DNA from: Streptomyces sp. P9-A4
GTDB taxonomy: Bacteria > Actinomycetota > Actinomycetes > Streptomycetales > Streptomycetaceae
Length of the DNA stretch: 64,000 nucleotides
Direction: 5' to 3'
Assembly: GCF_036634195.1 (NCBI RefSeq)
Contig: NZ_JAZIFY010000001.1
Span: forward strand, 5,900,501-5,964,500
Every line of letters begins with the position of its first letter. Position 1 is the stretch's first letter. The position numbers and the translations under genes were made by a program. Below are positions 37,688 through 46,342 of the stretch, piece after piece. The notes beneath the pieces were generated by a model. The model was given only the letters and a program-made list of their open reading frames with translations. It made no database searches and was not told the DNA's origin.

Positions 37688-39061
37688 TCAGCCCGCCGCC
37701 CGGACCGCCGCCGTCGCCTTGCGCGCCGCGATCAGCACCGGGTCCCACACCGGTGAGAACGGCGGCGCGTACCCCAGGTCCAGGGCCGTCATCGCCTCCA
37801 CCGTCATCCCGGCGGTCAGCGCCACGGCCGCGATGTCCACCCGCTTCGCGGCGCCCTCCCGGCCCACGATCTGCACCCCGAGCAGCCGTCCCGTACGCCG
37901 CTCCGCCAGCATCTTCACCGTCATCGGCGCGGCCCCCGGGTAGTAGCCCGCCCGGCTGGTCGACTCCACCGTCACCGTCACGTACCGCAGCCCCACCTCG
38001 CGGGCGTCCTTCTCCCGCAGGCCGGTCCGGGCGATCTCCAGGTAGCAGACCTTCGACACCGCCGTCCCCACCACGCCCGGGAAGGTCGCGTAGCCGCCGC
38101 CGACGTTGGCCCCGATGACCTGGCCGTGCTTGTTCGCGTGGGTCCCCAGCGGCACGTGCCGATCCCGGTTCGAGACCAGGTCGAGCACCTCCACGCAGTC
38201 ACCGCCCGCCCAGATGTCCTCGTGGCCCCGCACCCGCATCGCGAGATCCGTGAGCAGCCCGCCGGACGTGCCGACGGGCAGGCCCGCCGCCCGCGCGAGC
38301 GAGGTCTCCGGTACCACGCCCATGCCGAGGACGACCACGTCCGCCGGGTACTCGGCCGCGTCCGTCGCCACCGCCCGGACCCTCCCGTCCGCGCCGGCCA
38401 GGATCTTCGTCACCTCCGCCGACGCGACCGTCGTGATCCCGAGCCCGTCCATCGCCCGGTGCACCAGCCGGCCCATGTCCGGGTCCAGGGTCGCCATCGG
38501 CTGCTCGCCCCGCGTCAGCACCGTCACCTCGTAACCCCGGTTGAGCAGCGCCTCCGCCATCTCCACCCCGATGTACCCCGCGCCGACCACGACCGCCCGC
38601 CGCCCCGGCGTACCCGCCAGGGAGTCGAGCAGCGCCTGCCCGTCGTCCAGGGTCTGCACCCCGTGCACCCCGGGCGCGTCGATGCCCGGCAGCGCGGGAC
38701 GGCGGGGCCGGGCCCCGGTGGCGATCACGAGCTTGTCGAAGCCGGTCCAGGACTCCGTCCCCGCCTCCAGGTCCCGCGCGAGGACCCGCCGGCCGGGCAC
38801 GTCGATCGCCGTGACCTCCGTCCGCATCCGCAGGTCGATGTCGCGGGCCCGGTGCTCCTCGGGGGAGCGGGCGATCAGCTCGCCGCGCGTGGCGACGTCG
38901 CCGCCGACCCAGTAGGGGATGCCGCAGGCCGAGTACGAGGAGAAGTGGCCGCGCTCGAAGGCGACGATCTCCAGCTCCCCGGGCCCCTTGAGCCTGCGCG
39001 CCTGCGACGCGGCGGACATCCCCGCCGCGTCGCCACCGATGACCACCAGTCGTTCGCTCAT
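37688..39061 (-). CDS. CoA-disulfide reductase-like FAD/NAD(P) oxidoreductase
   Basis: A 457-residue flavoprotein. The FAD motif VVIGGDAAGMSAASQARR is at the N-terminus, and the single redox Cys in SSYSACGIPYWVGGD (~46) matches CoA-disulfide reductases and NADH oxidases. The NAD(P) motif VVVGAGYIGVEMAEALL is at ~160, a second FAD motif AGGDCVEV at ~290, and a dimerisation domain follows. Likely reactions are reduction of CoA or other disulfides/persulfides, or of oxygen. There is no rhodanese domain. Substrate uncertain. Confidence 0.85.
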   Translation of the reverse strand: MSERLVVIGGDAAGMSAASQARRLKGPGELEIVAFERGHFSSYSACGIPYWVGGDVATRGELIARSPEEHRARDIDLRMRTEVTAIDVPGRRVLARDLEAGTESWTGFDKLVIATGARPRRPALPGIDAPGVHGVQTLDDGQALLDSLAGTPGRRAVVVGAGYIGVEMAEALLNRGYEVTVLTRGEQPMATLDPDMGRLVHRAMDGLGITTVASAEVTKILAGADGRVRAVATDAAEYPADVVVLGMGVVPETSLARAAGLPVGTSGGLLTDLAMRVRGHEDIWAGGDCVEVLDLVSNRDRHVPLGTHANKHGQVIGANVGGGYATFPGVVGTAVSKVCYLEIARTGLREKDAREVGLRYVTVTVESTSRAGYYPGAAPMTVKMLAERRTGRLLGVQIVGREGAAKRVDIAAVALTAGMTVEAMTALDLGYAPPFSPVWDPVLIAARKATAAVRAAG

Positions 39062-39084
39062 CCCCCTATTTTGGGCGCGTTCGC

Positions 39085-39275
39085 CTCCGGGGCGCCAAAG
39101 CCGGTGGAACAGCCCCGACCGTGCTCGCCTCCCTCGTTCCTCAGGAGGCTCCGCGCGCTCGGGGCCGTTCCACCGGCGCGCCCCTTCGGCTCACTTGCCG
39201 GTGCTGGGGGTCCTGGGCGTCTCCGGGGCACCGAAGCCGGTGGAACGGCCCTTCGGCTCACTCGCCGGTGCCGGG
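39085..39275. repeat. Duplicated and inverted segments around the 3' end of the DUF4349 gene
   Basis: A 31-bp unit at 39085-39115 recurs at 39221-39251 (28 of 31 matching; it contains AAGCCGGTGGAAC). A 28-bp unit at 39181-39208 recurs at 39248-39275 (25 of 28; it contains CCCTTCGGCTCAC and reaches into the DUF4349 stop). The complement of CCGGTGGAACGGCCC occurs at 39162-39176, so 39101-39118 and 39159-39176 can form a hairpin with 17 of 18 pairs. This fills the 196-bp gap. It may be a terminator shaped by repeated duplication. Confidence 0.65.
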
Positions 39276-40283
39276 CGCCTCCGGCGGCGCCGGGGACATG
39301 ACCGCTCCGGCGGCGTTCCGCGCCGGTCCGGCCTGTCCGGGGCGCGGCACCGGCAGCGGCGCGGGAGCGGCACCGGCCCTGCGGGGGAGGCGGGGGCGGA
39401 TCACCCGACGCCACAGGACGAAGGCGATCAGGGCGACCGCGAGCCACGGGGCCAGCGCCGCAAGGACGATCACGACCCAGGCCACCGCGCCCACCAGCGA
39501 GTCCCAGCCGCCGCCGAGGGCGTCGAGGAAGCCGGGGCGGTCGTCCTCGGGTGCGGCGGCCTTCGGCTCCTTCCGCTTCTCCGTGAGATCCAGGGTGATC
39601 GTCGCCAGCGAGGTCTGGTCCTTCAGCGAGGCCTGCTGGGCGAGCAGCGCCTCCAGGTCCGCCTGGCGGCGGCTCAGCTCGCCCTCCAGGGTCACCACGT
39701 CGGACAGCCGCTCCGCCCGGTCCATCAGCTCCCGCACCCGCGCGACGCTCGCCCGCTGGGTCGCGATCCGGCTCGTGACGTCCACGACCTGCCCGGTGAC
39801 GTCCTTCGCGTCCGCCTTGCGGGCCAGCAGCTTCCCCGAACCCGCGAGTTCGGTGAGGACGGAGTCGTACCGCTCCTGCGGCACGCGCAGCACGACGCGG
39901 GAGGTGACGTACCCCTCGTCGCCCCGCTCCGTCGTCTCGTTCTCGACGTGCCCGCCCGCGCCCGCCGTCACCGTACGGGCCGTGGCCAGCGCCTCCGTCA
40001 CGTCGCCGACCTCCACGGACAGCGAGGCGGTACGGATGACGTGGCTCTGCGCGGCGGCCTTCGGCGCGGCCTTCGCCGCCGCCGCTCCCGGAGCGCCGTC
40101 GGTCGTGCCCTCCGCCGCCCCGGCCCCGGAGCCGTCGGCTGGCCGCGCCGCGCCCAGGTCCCGCTTGCCGGCCTCGTCCGCCTGGGTGCCGCTCGCACCG
40201 CAGCCGGTGAGGGCCAGCGTGGCGGTGAGCAGGGCCGCGCCCGCCGCCACCCGTGTTCTTGCCGTCGTACGTGAGTTCCGCAT
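39258..40283 (-). CDS. DUF4349 lipoprotein
   Basis: A 341-residue exported protein. The lipobox ATLALTGCG (Cys ~28) is followed by an Ala-rich linker. The DUF4349 domain (~80-250) contains a coiled-coil stretch around RVRELMDRAERLSDVVTLEGELSRRQADLEALLAQQ, and a transmembrane helix (~270-300: WVVIVLAALAPWLAVALIAFVLW) precedes a basic C-terminus. ATG 40283 follows GGGGGGA; longer upstream versions lack features. DUF4349 proteins are cell-envelope proteins of unknown function. It is divergent from hemY. Confidence 0.85.
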   Translation of the reverse strand: MRNSRTTARTRVAAGAALLTATLALTGCGASGTQADEAGKRDLGAARPADGSGAGAAEGTTDGAPGAAAAKAAPKAAAQSHVIRTASLSVEVGDVTEALATARTVTAGAGGHVENETTERGDEGYVTSRVVLRVPQERYDSVLTELAGSGKLLARKADAKDVTGQVVDVTSRIATQRASVARVRELMDRAERLSDVVTLEGELSRRQADLEALLAQQASLKDQTSLATITLDLTEKRKEPKAAAPEDDRPGFLDALGGGWDSLVGAVAWVVIVLAALAPWLAVALIAFVLWRRVIRPRLPRRAGAAPAPLPVPRPGQAGPARNAAGAVMSPAPPEAPGTGE

Positions 40284-40448
40284 CGAGTCCCCCCAGGGGT
40301 GGTAGGTGTCGCCGGTTCGACGTACGACCCACCCGACGGGTTGCCCTCCGGCGGTAGCGATGCGGTCACGGTCCGGCCTCGGAACGGGCGCGGGCGGTCG
40401 CGGTGACCTCCGGGCGGGGGCCCGTGGGTGATTTGAGAGAGTGGTCCC

Positions 40449-41936
40449 ATGAACGCGGACACCACGGGATCCCATGTCGTCGTCGCCGGAGGCGGAATCG
40501 CCGGCCTCGCCGCCGCCCACCGGCTGGCCGTCGCCGGCCACAAGGTGACCCTCCTCGAAGCGGGGGACCGGCTCGGCGGCAAGCTGCTCGCCGGGGAGAT
40601 CGCGGGCGCGCCCGTCGACCTCGGCGCGGAGTCGCTGCTCGCCCGCCGCCCCGAGGCCGTGGAGCTCGCCAGGACCGTCGGCCTCGGCGACCGCCTCCAG
40701 CCCCCCGCCACCACCACCGCGTCCGTCTGGTCCCGGGGTGCGCTCGTCCCCATGCCCAAGGGCCACGTCATGGGCGTCCCCGGCGACGCCCGCGCCGTCG
40801 AGGGCCTGCTCTCCGAGGAGGGCCTGCGCCGCATCGGGGAGGACCGCGAGCTGCCGCCGACCGAGATCGGCGAGGACATCGCCATCGGCGCGTACGTCGC
40901 CGCCCGCATGGGCCACGAGGTCGTCGACCGGCTCGTGGAACCCCTCCTCGGCGGGGTGTACGCCGGTGACGCCTACCGCATCTCGATGCGCGCCGCCGTC
41001 CCCGCCCTCTTCGAGGCCGCCCGCTCCCACCCCACGCTCACCGCCGCCGTCCGCGCCGTGCAGCAGGCCGGCGCGACCGTCCCGACCGACGCGGCGGGCG
41101 CCGCCACCGGCCTCGGCGGCTCCGTCTTCCTCGGCATCGACGGCGGCGTCGGCACCCTGCCCGGCGCCGTCGCGGACGCGATCCGGGCGGCCGGCGGCGA
41201 GATCCTCACCAACGCCCCCGTGACCGCGCTGCGCCGCACCCCGGACGGTGGCTGGCAGGTCGTCAGCGGCGACCGCGTCCTCACCGCCGACGGCGTCGTC
41301 CTCGCCACCCCCGCCGGGCCCGCCGCCGCGCTGCTCGCCGAGCACGCGCCCGCCGCCTCCGCCGAACTCGACGCCGTCGCGTACGCCTCCATGGCCCTGG
41401 TCACCCTGGCCTTCCGCCGCTCCGACATGCCGGACCTGCCGGGCTCGGGGTTCCTCGTTCCACCCGTCGACGGCCACACGATCAAGGCCTCCACCTTCTC
41501 CTCGCGGAAGTGGCGGTGGGTCACCGACGGCGCCCCCGACCTGTTCGTGCTCCGCACCTCCGTGGGCCGCCACGGCGAGGAGGCGCAGGTCCACCGCGAG
41601 GACGCCGACCTGGTCGCCGCCTCCCTCAAGGACCTGGCCGCCGCCACCGGGCTCGCCGCCCGGCCCGTCGCCACCACGGTCACCCGCTGGCTCGACGGCC
41701 TGCCGCAGTACCCGGTCGGCCACCTCGCCCGGGTCGCCCGGGTCCGCGAGGCGGTCGCCGCGCTGCCCGGACTGCGGGTCGCGGGAGCCGCGTACGACGG
41801 CGTCGGGATCCCCGCCTGCGTCGCCTCGGCCCACCGCGCCGCCGACGAGATCCTCCGGGAGTTCGGGGCGAAGGCCGGGGACGAGATCATCGCCACGTCG
41901 AAAAGGACCGACCCCGGTGCGGGGCACTCCCTGTGA
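40449..41936 (+). CDS. hemY: Coproporphyrinogen III / protoporphyrinogen oxidase
   Basis: A 495-residue FAD enzyme of the HemY/CgoX family. The dinucleotide motif [18 protein letters not shown] is followed by [12 protein letters not shown] and [17 protein letters not shown]. The C-terminus has the closing FAD motif [28 protein letters not shown]. In actinobacteria this enzyme oxidises coproporphyrinogen III to coproporphyrin III in the coproporphyrin-dependent heme route (known). It lies 17 bp before hemQ on the same strand, so the two act in sequence. Confidence 0.92.
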   Translation: MNADTTGSHVVVAGGGIAGLAAAHRLAVAGHKVTLLEAGDRLGGKLLAGEIAGAPVDLGAESLLARRPEAVELARTVGLGDRLQPPATTTASVWSRGALVPMPKGHVMGVPGDARAVEGLLSEEGLRRIGEDRELPPTEIGEDIAIGAYVAARMGHEVVDRLVEPLLGGVYAGDAYRISMRAAVPALFEAARSHPTLTAAVRAVQQAGATVPTDAAGAATGLGGSVFLGIDGGVGTLPGAVADAIRAAGGEILTNAPVTALRRTPDGGWQVVSGDRVLTADGVVLATPAGPAAALLAEHAPAASAELDAVAYASMALVTLAFRRSDMPDLPGSGFLVPPVDGHTIKASTFSSRKWRWVTDGAPDLFVLRTSVGRHGEEAQVHREDADLVAASLKDLAAATGLAARPVATTVTRWLDGLPQYPVGHLARVARVREAVAALPGLRVAGAAYDGVGIPACVASAHRAADEILREFGAKAGDEIIATSKRTDPGAGHSL

Positions 41937-41953
41937 CGGGCGAGAATAGGCGT

Positions 41954-42667
41954 ATGAGTGCGCCCGAAAAGATCCCGAACGCCGGTAAGAAGGCGAAGGA
42001 CCTCAACGAGGTCATCCGCTACACCCTGTGGTCCGTCTTCAAGCTGCGCGACGTTCTCCCCGAGGACCGCGGCGGTTACGCCGACGAGGTCCAGGAGCTG
42101 TTCGACCAGCTCGCGGCCAAGGACATCACCATCCGTGGCACGTACGACCTCTCCGGTCTGCGCGCCGACGCCGATGTCATGATCTGGTGGCACGCCGAGA
42201 CGAGCGACGAGCTCCAGGAGGCGTACAACCTCTTCCGCCGTACCAAGCTGGGCCGCGCCCTGGAGCCGGTCTGGTCGAACATGGCGCTGCACCGCCCCGC
42301 CGAGTTCAACAAGTCGCACATCCCGGCCTTCCTGGCCGACGAGAACGCGCGCGACTACGTCTCGGTCTACCCCTTCGTGCGCTCCTACGACTGGTACCTG
42401 CTGCCGGACGAGGACCGCCGCCGGATGCTCGCCGACCACGGCAAGATGGCCCGTGGCTACCCGGACGTCCGCGCCAACACGGTCGCCTCCTTCTCGCTCG
42501 GCGACTACGAGTGGATCCTCGCCTTCGAGGCCGACGAGCTGCACCGCATCGTCGACCTCATGCGCCACCTGCGCGCCTCCGAGGCCCGGATGCACGTCCG
42601 CGAAGAGGTCCCGTTCTACACCGGCCGCCGCAAGAGCGTCGCCGAACTGGTGGCGGCCCTGGCCTGA
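41954..42667 (+). CDS. hemQ: Coproheme decarboxylase HemQ (chlorite dismutase family)
   Basis: A 237-residue protein of the chlorite dismutase fold. It makes heme b by decarboxylating coproheme, the last step of the Gram-positive route. Seen: [12 protein letters not shown] and [25 protein letters not shown] in the N-terminal half, and [51 protein letters not shown] (the His of DHGKM is at the heme-ligand position) in the C-terminal half. The Arg needed for true chlorite dismutase activity is not apparent. ATG 41954 lies 17 bp after hemY. Confidence 0.93.
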   Translation: MSAPEKIPNAGKKAKDLNEVIRYTLWSVFKLRDVLPEDRGGYADEVQELFDQLAAKDITIRGTYDLSGLRADADVMIWWHAETSDELQEAYNLFRRTKLGRALEPVWSNMALHRPAEFNKSHIPAFLADENARDYVSVYPFVRSYDWYLLPDEDRRRMLADHGKMARGYPDVRANTVASFSLGDYEWILAFEADELHRIVDLMRHLRASEARMHVREEVPFYTGRRKSVAELVAALA

Positions 42668-42788
42668 CGGCCGTACGAAACCTGGTGGCGGCCCGGCTCC
42701 CGGCCGGGTGCGCCACCCCTCGACCCGGAAGATCAGACGGCAGGCGGGAACACCGCCCGCCGCTCCAGCGACACCGGGTCCGGCACCG

Positions 42789-42818
42789 GGTGCGGCGCGC
42801 GGTCTCGCGCGCCGCACC
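42789..42818. terminator. Bidirectional hairpin terminator
   Basis: GGTGCGGCGCGC pairs with 42807-42818 around GGTCTC. It lies between hemQ and the convergent TIGR04222 gene, only 5 bp from the latter's stop. Confidence 0.75.
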
Positions 42819-42822
42819 GGCG

Positions 42823-43584
42823 TCATTTCCGGGACCTTCTCCCTGACTCCCCGCCCAGCAGGGCGGCCCGCAGCTCCGGTTCGAGGACGGCGGGTCCGCG
42901 CGTCGCGAGGGCCGTCAGCGGATCGGCGGGCGAGAGGCCCGCGAGCAGCCGCTGACCGGCGGGGGAGGCCCAGCGGGTGTGCGGGTACACCTCGGTCAGG
43001 CCGATCAGCAGACAGAGCCCCGAACCGGCCAGCGGCAGTGCGAACCCGGCGAGCACCGGGCCCCGTTCGCCGGCCGGTACGAGCAGCGCCGACGCCGTCC
43101 CCAGCGCCAGGCTCAGCAGGAAACCGGCCCGCACCGCCCGCAGCGCGGCGGCGACCTCCCGGCGGCCCGCCTCGGACACGGCGAGCCCCCGGTCGACGAG
43201 CCCGTCCGCGAGGGAGCGTACGGCGTCGGCGGCGGCCACCACCGGACGCACGGCGGGGATCGATGACTGCCCGGCGGGCCCGATGGCCCCGAACACGGCC
43301 CGCTCCAGCGCGTCCCCCTCGCCCCCGTGGCCGGTGGCGTCCACGACCGTCGCCCAGCCGGTGTGGGCGAGCAGCAGCCGCCGCTTCCGGTGCAGTGACA
43401 CCAGGGTCAGATCGGTGACCCGCAGTGGCCCGCCCGCGAGGTAGGCCGCCTCACCGACGGTGAGTTCACCGGAACCGCCGGAAGCCTCGTGGGGACGGGC
43501 GACGGCGAGCGAGGCACGGCAGATCCGTGTACAGCCGACACCGGCCACCACGAACGCCACCAGGAGGAGCGGAACCCAGATCAT
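42823..43584 (-). CDS. TIGR04222-type membrane protein without Cys tail
   Basis: A 253-residue protein. An N-terminal hydrophobic helix (MIWVPLLLVAFVVAGVG) precedes a soluble region with the family pattern: ELTVGEAAYLAGGPLRVTDLTLVSLHRKRRLLLAHTG, a run of short helices, then two further hydrophobic helices (~145-200). The end is basic (GGESGRRSRK). It resembles the core of the neighbouring 43648-44700 protein but lacks its Ser/Gly/Cys tail. It is the third gene of the MNIO operon, 63 bp after the tailed gene. GTG 43587 is an alternative start. Function unknown. Confidence 0.75.
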   Translation of the reverse strand: MIWVPLLLVAFVVAGVGCTRICRASLAVARPHEASGGSGELTVGEAAYLAGGPLRVTDLTLVSLHRKRRLLLAHTGWATVVDATGHGGEGDALERAVFGAIGPAGQSSIPAVRPVVAAADAVRSLADGLVDRGLAVSEAGRREVAAALRAVRAGFLLSLALGTASALLVPAGERGPVLAGFALPLAGSGLCLLIGLTEVYPHTRWASPAGQRLLAGLSPADPLTALATRGPAVLEPELRAALLGGESGRRSRK

Positions 43585-43647
43585 CACCCGGTTCTATCGG
43601 GAGGACGGGCCGCCCCGCCACTCGAACAGCCGCTCCGCAGGCACCGC

Positions 43648-44700
43648 TCAGCTGCTGCTGGAGCTGGAACACGAACTGGAGCTGGAACACGAACTGGAGC
43701 TGGAACTCGAACACGAGCTGGAACTCCCGCAGCTCGAACCGCCCCCGGAACCGCCGCAGCTCGAACCGCCGCCCGAGCAGGAGCCGGAGGAACAGGACCC
43801 GGCCGAGCAGGACGAGCCGCCGCCCGAGCAGGAGCTTCCGCCGCCGCCTCCGCAGGAGCTGTTGGTCGCGCACCACTCCGTCGCCACCCCGAGGAGGGCC
43901 GCGTCGGAGGAGGAGAATTGGCTCGGCGAACGCCGCCCGCCGCGCCGGTTCCTGCGCGGCGGCGCGTAGAACCGGGCGGCGGCGACGAGCTGCTCCCGGA
44001 GCACCGGGTCCGGCAGGGCCCGCAGCCCGTACAGGGCCACGAGATGGCCGATGTCCCCGAGATGACCGTGCGCCCGCCCGTAGGCGCGGACCGCGCGGCG
44101 GCCGGCCGGGGTGACCTGCTTCCCGGCGATCGACCCGCAGACGGCGCCGGTGATCACGGCGGCGAACAGCACCGGCGCCACCTTGAAGACGAACGGCAGC
44201 CGGAACTCCGGGTCGGCGGCGAAGTCGACCACCGTGAGGAAGACCGAGAGCGGCAGGAGCGCGAAGGCCGCCAGGGCGAGGATGCCGCACCAGCGGGCGG
44301 TGGTCCGCCGCGTCGCCGGGTCCACCACCAGCCCGCGCGCCGCGAGACCGCTGCCGATCTCCTGGACCGCCGGGTGCCGCATCACCCCCAGCCGCAGGTG
44401 GTGCAGGGCCCCGTGCGGGGCGGCGGCGTGCTCCTGGAGGACGGCCCGCTCCACCGGGTCGTGCGCGGTGGGACGGACGATCGCGACGATGCCGGGGCCG
44501 CCGACCGCGAGTCTGCCGTCCGCCTGGAGGGCGGCGAGGGCGGTGTCGACGACCCTGGCCGGGCCGCCGTTGAGGAAGGCGACCTCGTACCGGTCGTGGA
44601 CCGGCCCGCCGGGACCGCCGCGGGTGCGGACGACCCGGGTGATGACGAGGGCGATGCCGGCGGCCGCCGCGAGGTGGATGAGCACGATCAGAAGGTTCAT
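43648..44700 (-). CDS. TIGR04222-type membrane protein with Ser/Gly/Cys-rich tail
   Basis: A 350-residue protein. An N-terminal helix (MNLLIVLIHLAAAAGIALVITRV), a soluble segment (YEVAFLNGGPARVVDTALAALQADGRL) and two further helices (~143-200) form the family core. The last 71 residues (~280-350) contain almost only Ser, Gly and Cys, with ten cysteines spaced 4-10 residues apart. ATG 44700 is chosen because GGAG lies 6 bases upstream. The gene begins 2 bp after the MNIO stop. MNIO enzymes modify cysteines, so this tail is a plausible substrate, presented from the membrane. A role as structural or metal-binding tail is also possible. Confidence 0.75.
   Translation of the reverse strand: MNLLIVLIHLAAAAGIALVITRVVRTRGGPGGPVHDRYEVAFLNGGPARVVDTALAALQADGRLAVGGPGIVAIVRPTAHDPVERAVLQEHAAAPHGALHHLRLGVMRHPAVQEIGSGLAARGLVVDPATRRTTARWCGILALAAFALLPLSVFLTVVDFAADPEFRLPFVFKVAPVLFAAVITGAVCGSIAGKQVTPAGRRAVRAYGRAHGHLGDIGHLVALYGLRALPDPVLREQLVAAARFYAPPRRNRRGGRRSPSQFSSSDAALLGVATEWCATNSSCGGGGGSSCSGGGSSCSAGSCSSGSCSGGGSSCGGSGGGSSCGSSSSCSSSSSSSCSSSSSCSSSSSS
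43651..43863 (-). repeat. Low-complexity repeats encoding the Ser/Gly/Cys tail
   Basis: The coding DNA repeats a short unit; on the plus strand it reads GGAGCTGGAACACGAACT several times between 43669 and 43728. Because Ser and Cys codons (TCC/AGC, TGC/TGT) are near-identical, slippage could easily change tail length and cysteine number. Confidence 0.75.
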
Positions 44701-44702
44701 GG

Positions 44703-46145
44703 TCATCTCCGTACGAGGGCGTGACGGGCGGCCCGTACGAGCCGGGTCGCGCGGCCGGGCGGGCGGCTGCCGGAACGGTCCTGCCACCACTCCGTGAGCT
44801 GCCGCCGCGCCGCCGGGTCCTCCGGGCGGTCGGCGAGCAGCAGGTGCTCGGCGAAGTCGAGCGCGTCACGGCGGTAGCCGCCGGACATGGGGCGGCTCCT
44901 GGCGTACGCGAGGAACGCGGGCCGGAAGCCCTTGCCGAGGATCTCCGGCAGCTCCGGCGCGACCTTCGCGACGACCCCGGCCCGCTTGGCGGCGAGGGCC
45001 CGGCTCTGGACCCCGAGCCGCCGGGTGTCGAAGCCCTCGGGCGCGGGGGTGCCGGCGACGAGCGCGGAGAGGAGGGCGGCCTGGGCCACGGCTGCGCGCT
45101 GACGTGCGGCGGTTCGCTGCGCGGGCTGCGGTACGTCCTCCGCGGCGGGGGTGGCGTTCGGCATCGGGCCGCCTGAGGCGCGGGCGCCCGCGCCGATGAG
45201 AAGCGGGGCGTCGACGGTTCCCAGGGGTGCGGGCAGCGGGGAACGTGTCCCGTGTGCGTGGGCTGTGCCCACCTTCTCCCGGACTTCGTCCGGGGGGACC
45301 CCCATCGCCCCGGCGGAACGCATGCCCACGCCAGTTGTGGTCCTGATCGCCTCCAGCTCTCCCGCCAGCTCCTCCGCCGGAGGGAAGTCGTCGTCCCGTT
45401 CCAGAAGGATCCCCGGCGGCGTGATGCGGCCGGCCAGGTCCGCCAGTACGTCGAGTACCGCCTCCGGTACCGGGTGTGCGTGGGTGTCGTGCCAGACGCC
45501 GTCCCGTTCCACGCCGCCCGCCACGTGCACGTACGCGATGGCCTCCACCGGAAGTTCGGCGAGCGCCCGTGCCGGGTCCTCGCCCCGGTTGACGTGGTTG
45601 GTGTGCAGATTGGCGACGTCGATGAGGAGCCGTACCCCCGTACGCTCCACCAGCTCCGCCAGGAACTGCCCCTCCGTCATCTCCTCGCCCGGCCAGGCGA
45701 TGAGGGCCGCGATGTTCTCCAGAGCGAGCGGCACGGGCAGCGCGTCCTGCGCGATGCGCACGTTCTCGCAGAGCACGTCGAGCGCGTCCCGGGTCCGGGG
45801 CACCGGCAGCAGGTGGCCGGCTTCGAGCTGCGGGGTCGCGGTGAGCGGGCCCCCGGCCCGTACGAACGCGATGTGCTCCGTGACCAGCGGCGCCCCCAGC
45901 GCCACCGCCTTCTCGCCGAGCGCCGCCAGGCGCGCCGGGTCGGGGCGGTCGGCGCCGCCGAGCCCGAGCGAGACCCCGTGCGGGACGACCGTGACGCCGC
46001 GCTGCCGCAGCCGGGTCAGTGAGTCGGGCAGATGGCCGGCGCAGATGTTCTCCGCGACGACCTCCACCCAGTCGACGCCGGACAGCCCCTCCACCGCTTC
46101 CGCGATCTCGGGACGCCAGCCGATGCCGATGCCGAGTGCCGTCAT
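44703..46145 (-). CDS. MNIO (DUF692) metalloenzyme fused to a partner-like C-terminal domain
   Basis: A 480-residue protein. Residues ~1-265 form a DUF692 TIM barrel with candidate metal ligands His56 (PHGVSL), Glu90/His91 (TEHIAF), Glu143 (LENIA), Asp176 and His181 (IDVANLHTN), His207 (YVHVAG), Asp220/His222 (DTHAHPVP) and Glu249 (LERDDDFP). These enzymes (for example MbnB, TglH, ChrH) use iron centres to oxidise peptide cysteines. After a linker (~270-345), residues ~346-455 resemble DUF2063/HvfC-type partner domains ([43 protein letters not shown]). Partner proteins normally bind the substrate peptide. ATG 46145 follows GGAGGGGG. The next gene encodes a Cys-rich tail. Confidence 0.82.
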   Translation of the reverse strand: MTALGIGIGWRPEIAEAVEGLSGVDWVEVVAENICAGHLPDSLTRLRQRGVTVVPHGVSLGLGGADRPDPARLAALGEKAVALGAPLVTEHIAFVRAGGPLTATPQLEAGHLLPVPRTRDALDVLCENVRIAQDALPVPLALENIAALIAWPGEEMTEGQFLAELVERTGVRLLIDVANLHTNHVNRGEDPARALAELPVEAIAYVHVAGGVERDGVWHDTHAHPVPEAVLDVLADLAGRITPPGILLERDDDFPPAEELAGELEAIRTTTGVGMRSAGAMGVPPDEVREKVGTAHAHGTRSPLPAPLGTVDAPLLIGAGARASGGPMPNATPAAEDVPQPAQRTAARQRAAVAQAALLSALVAGTPAPEGFDTRRLGVQSRALAAKRAGVVAKVAPELPEILGKGFRPAFLAYARSRPMSGGYRRDALDFAEHLLLADRPEDPAARRQLTEWWQDRSGSRPPGRATRLVRAARHALVRR

Positions 46146-46244
46146 GTCCCCCTCCTTCGGTCCTCAGTCACCCACCTGATGGCCCCGTGGGGGACGTTCG
46201 AACCCCGGGAGGGGGACGTTCAGAGCTTGATTTGAGGTTCCGTT

Positions 46245-46324
46245 CCGGTCAGGGAGAGAGGTCCCGATCCGGTCACGGAGAGAGGTCCCGATCCGGTCAC
46301 GCCCGTGAATCCCTTCCGGTCACG
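46245..46324. repeat. 24-bp tandem repeats beside the MNIO promoter
   Basis: CCGGTCAGGGAGAGAGGTCC and CCGGTCACGGAGAGAGGTCC open two 24-bp units (46245-46268, 46269-46292) differing by one base. CCGGTCACG recurs at 46293 and 46316. The array lies 100-180 bp upstream of the MNIO start and just past the 3' end of the Pth2-like gene. It may be a cooperative binding site or simple repeat expansion. Confidence 0.65.
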
Positions 46325-46342
46325 CCCCGGGGTTCTCTCCCG

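Noticed and set aside
41954..42667. Naming this a true chlorite dismutase
   Set aside because: The heme-gene context and HemQ-like residues favour coproheme decarboxylase; the catalytic Arg of chlorite dismutase is not apparent.
43460..43969. Plus-strand frame with Leu/Glu/His repeats opposite the Cys-rich tail
   Set aside because: It is the complement of Ser/Gly/Cys codons. It has no ribosome site and no similarity outside the repeat.
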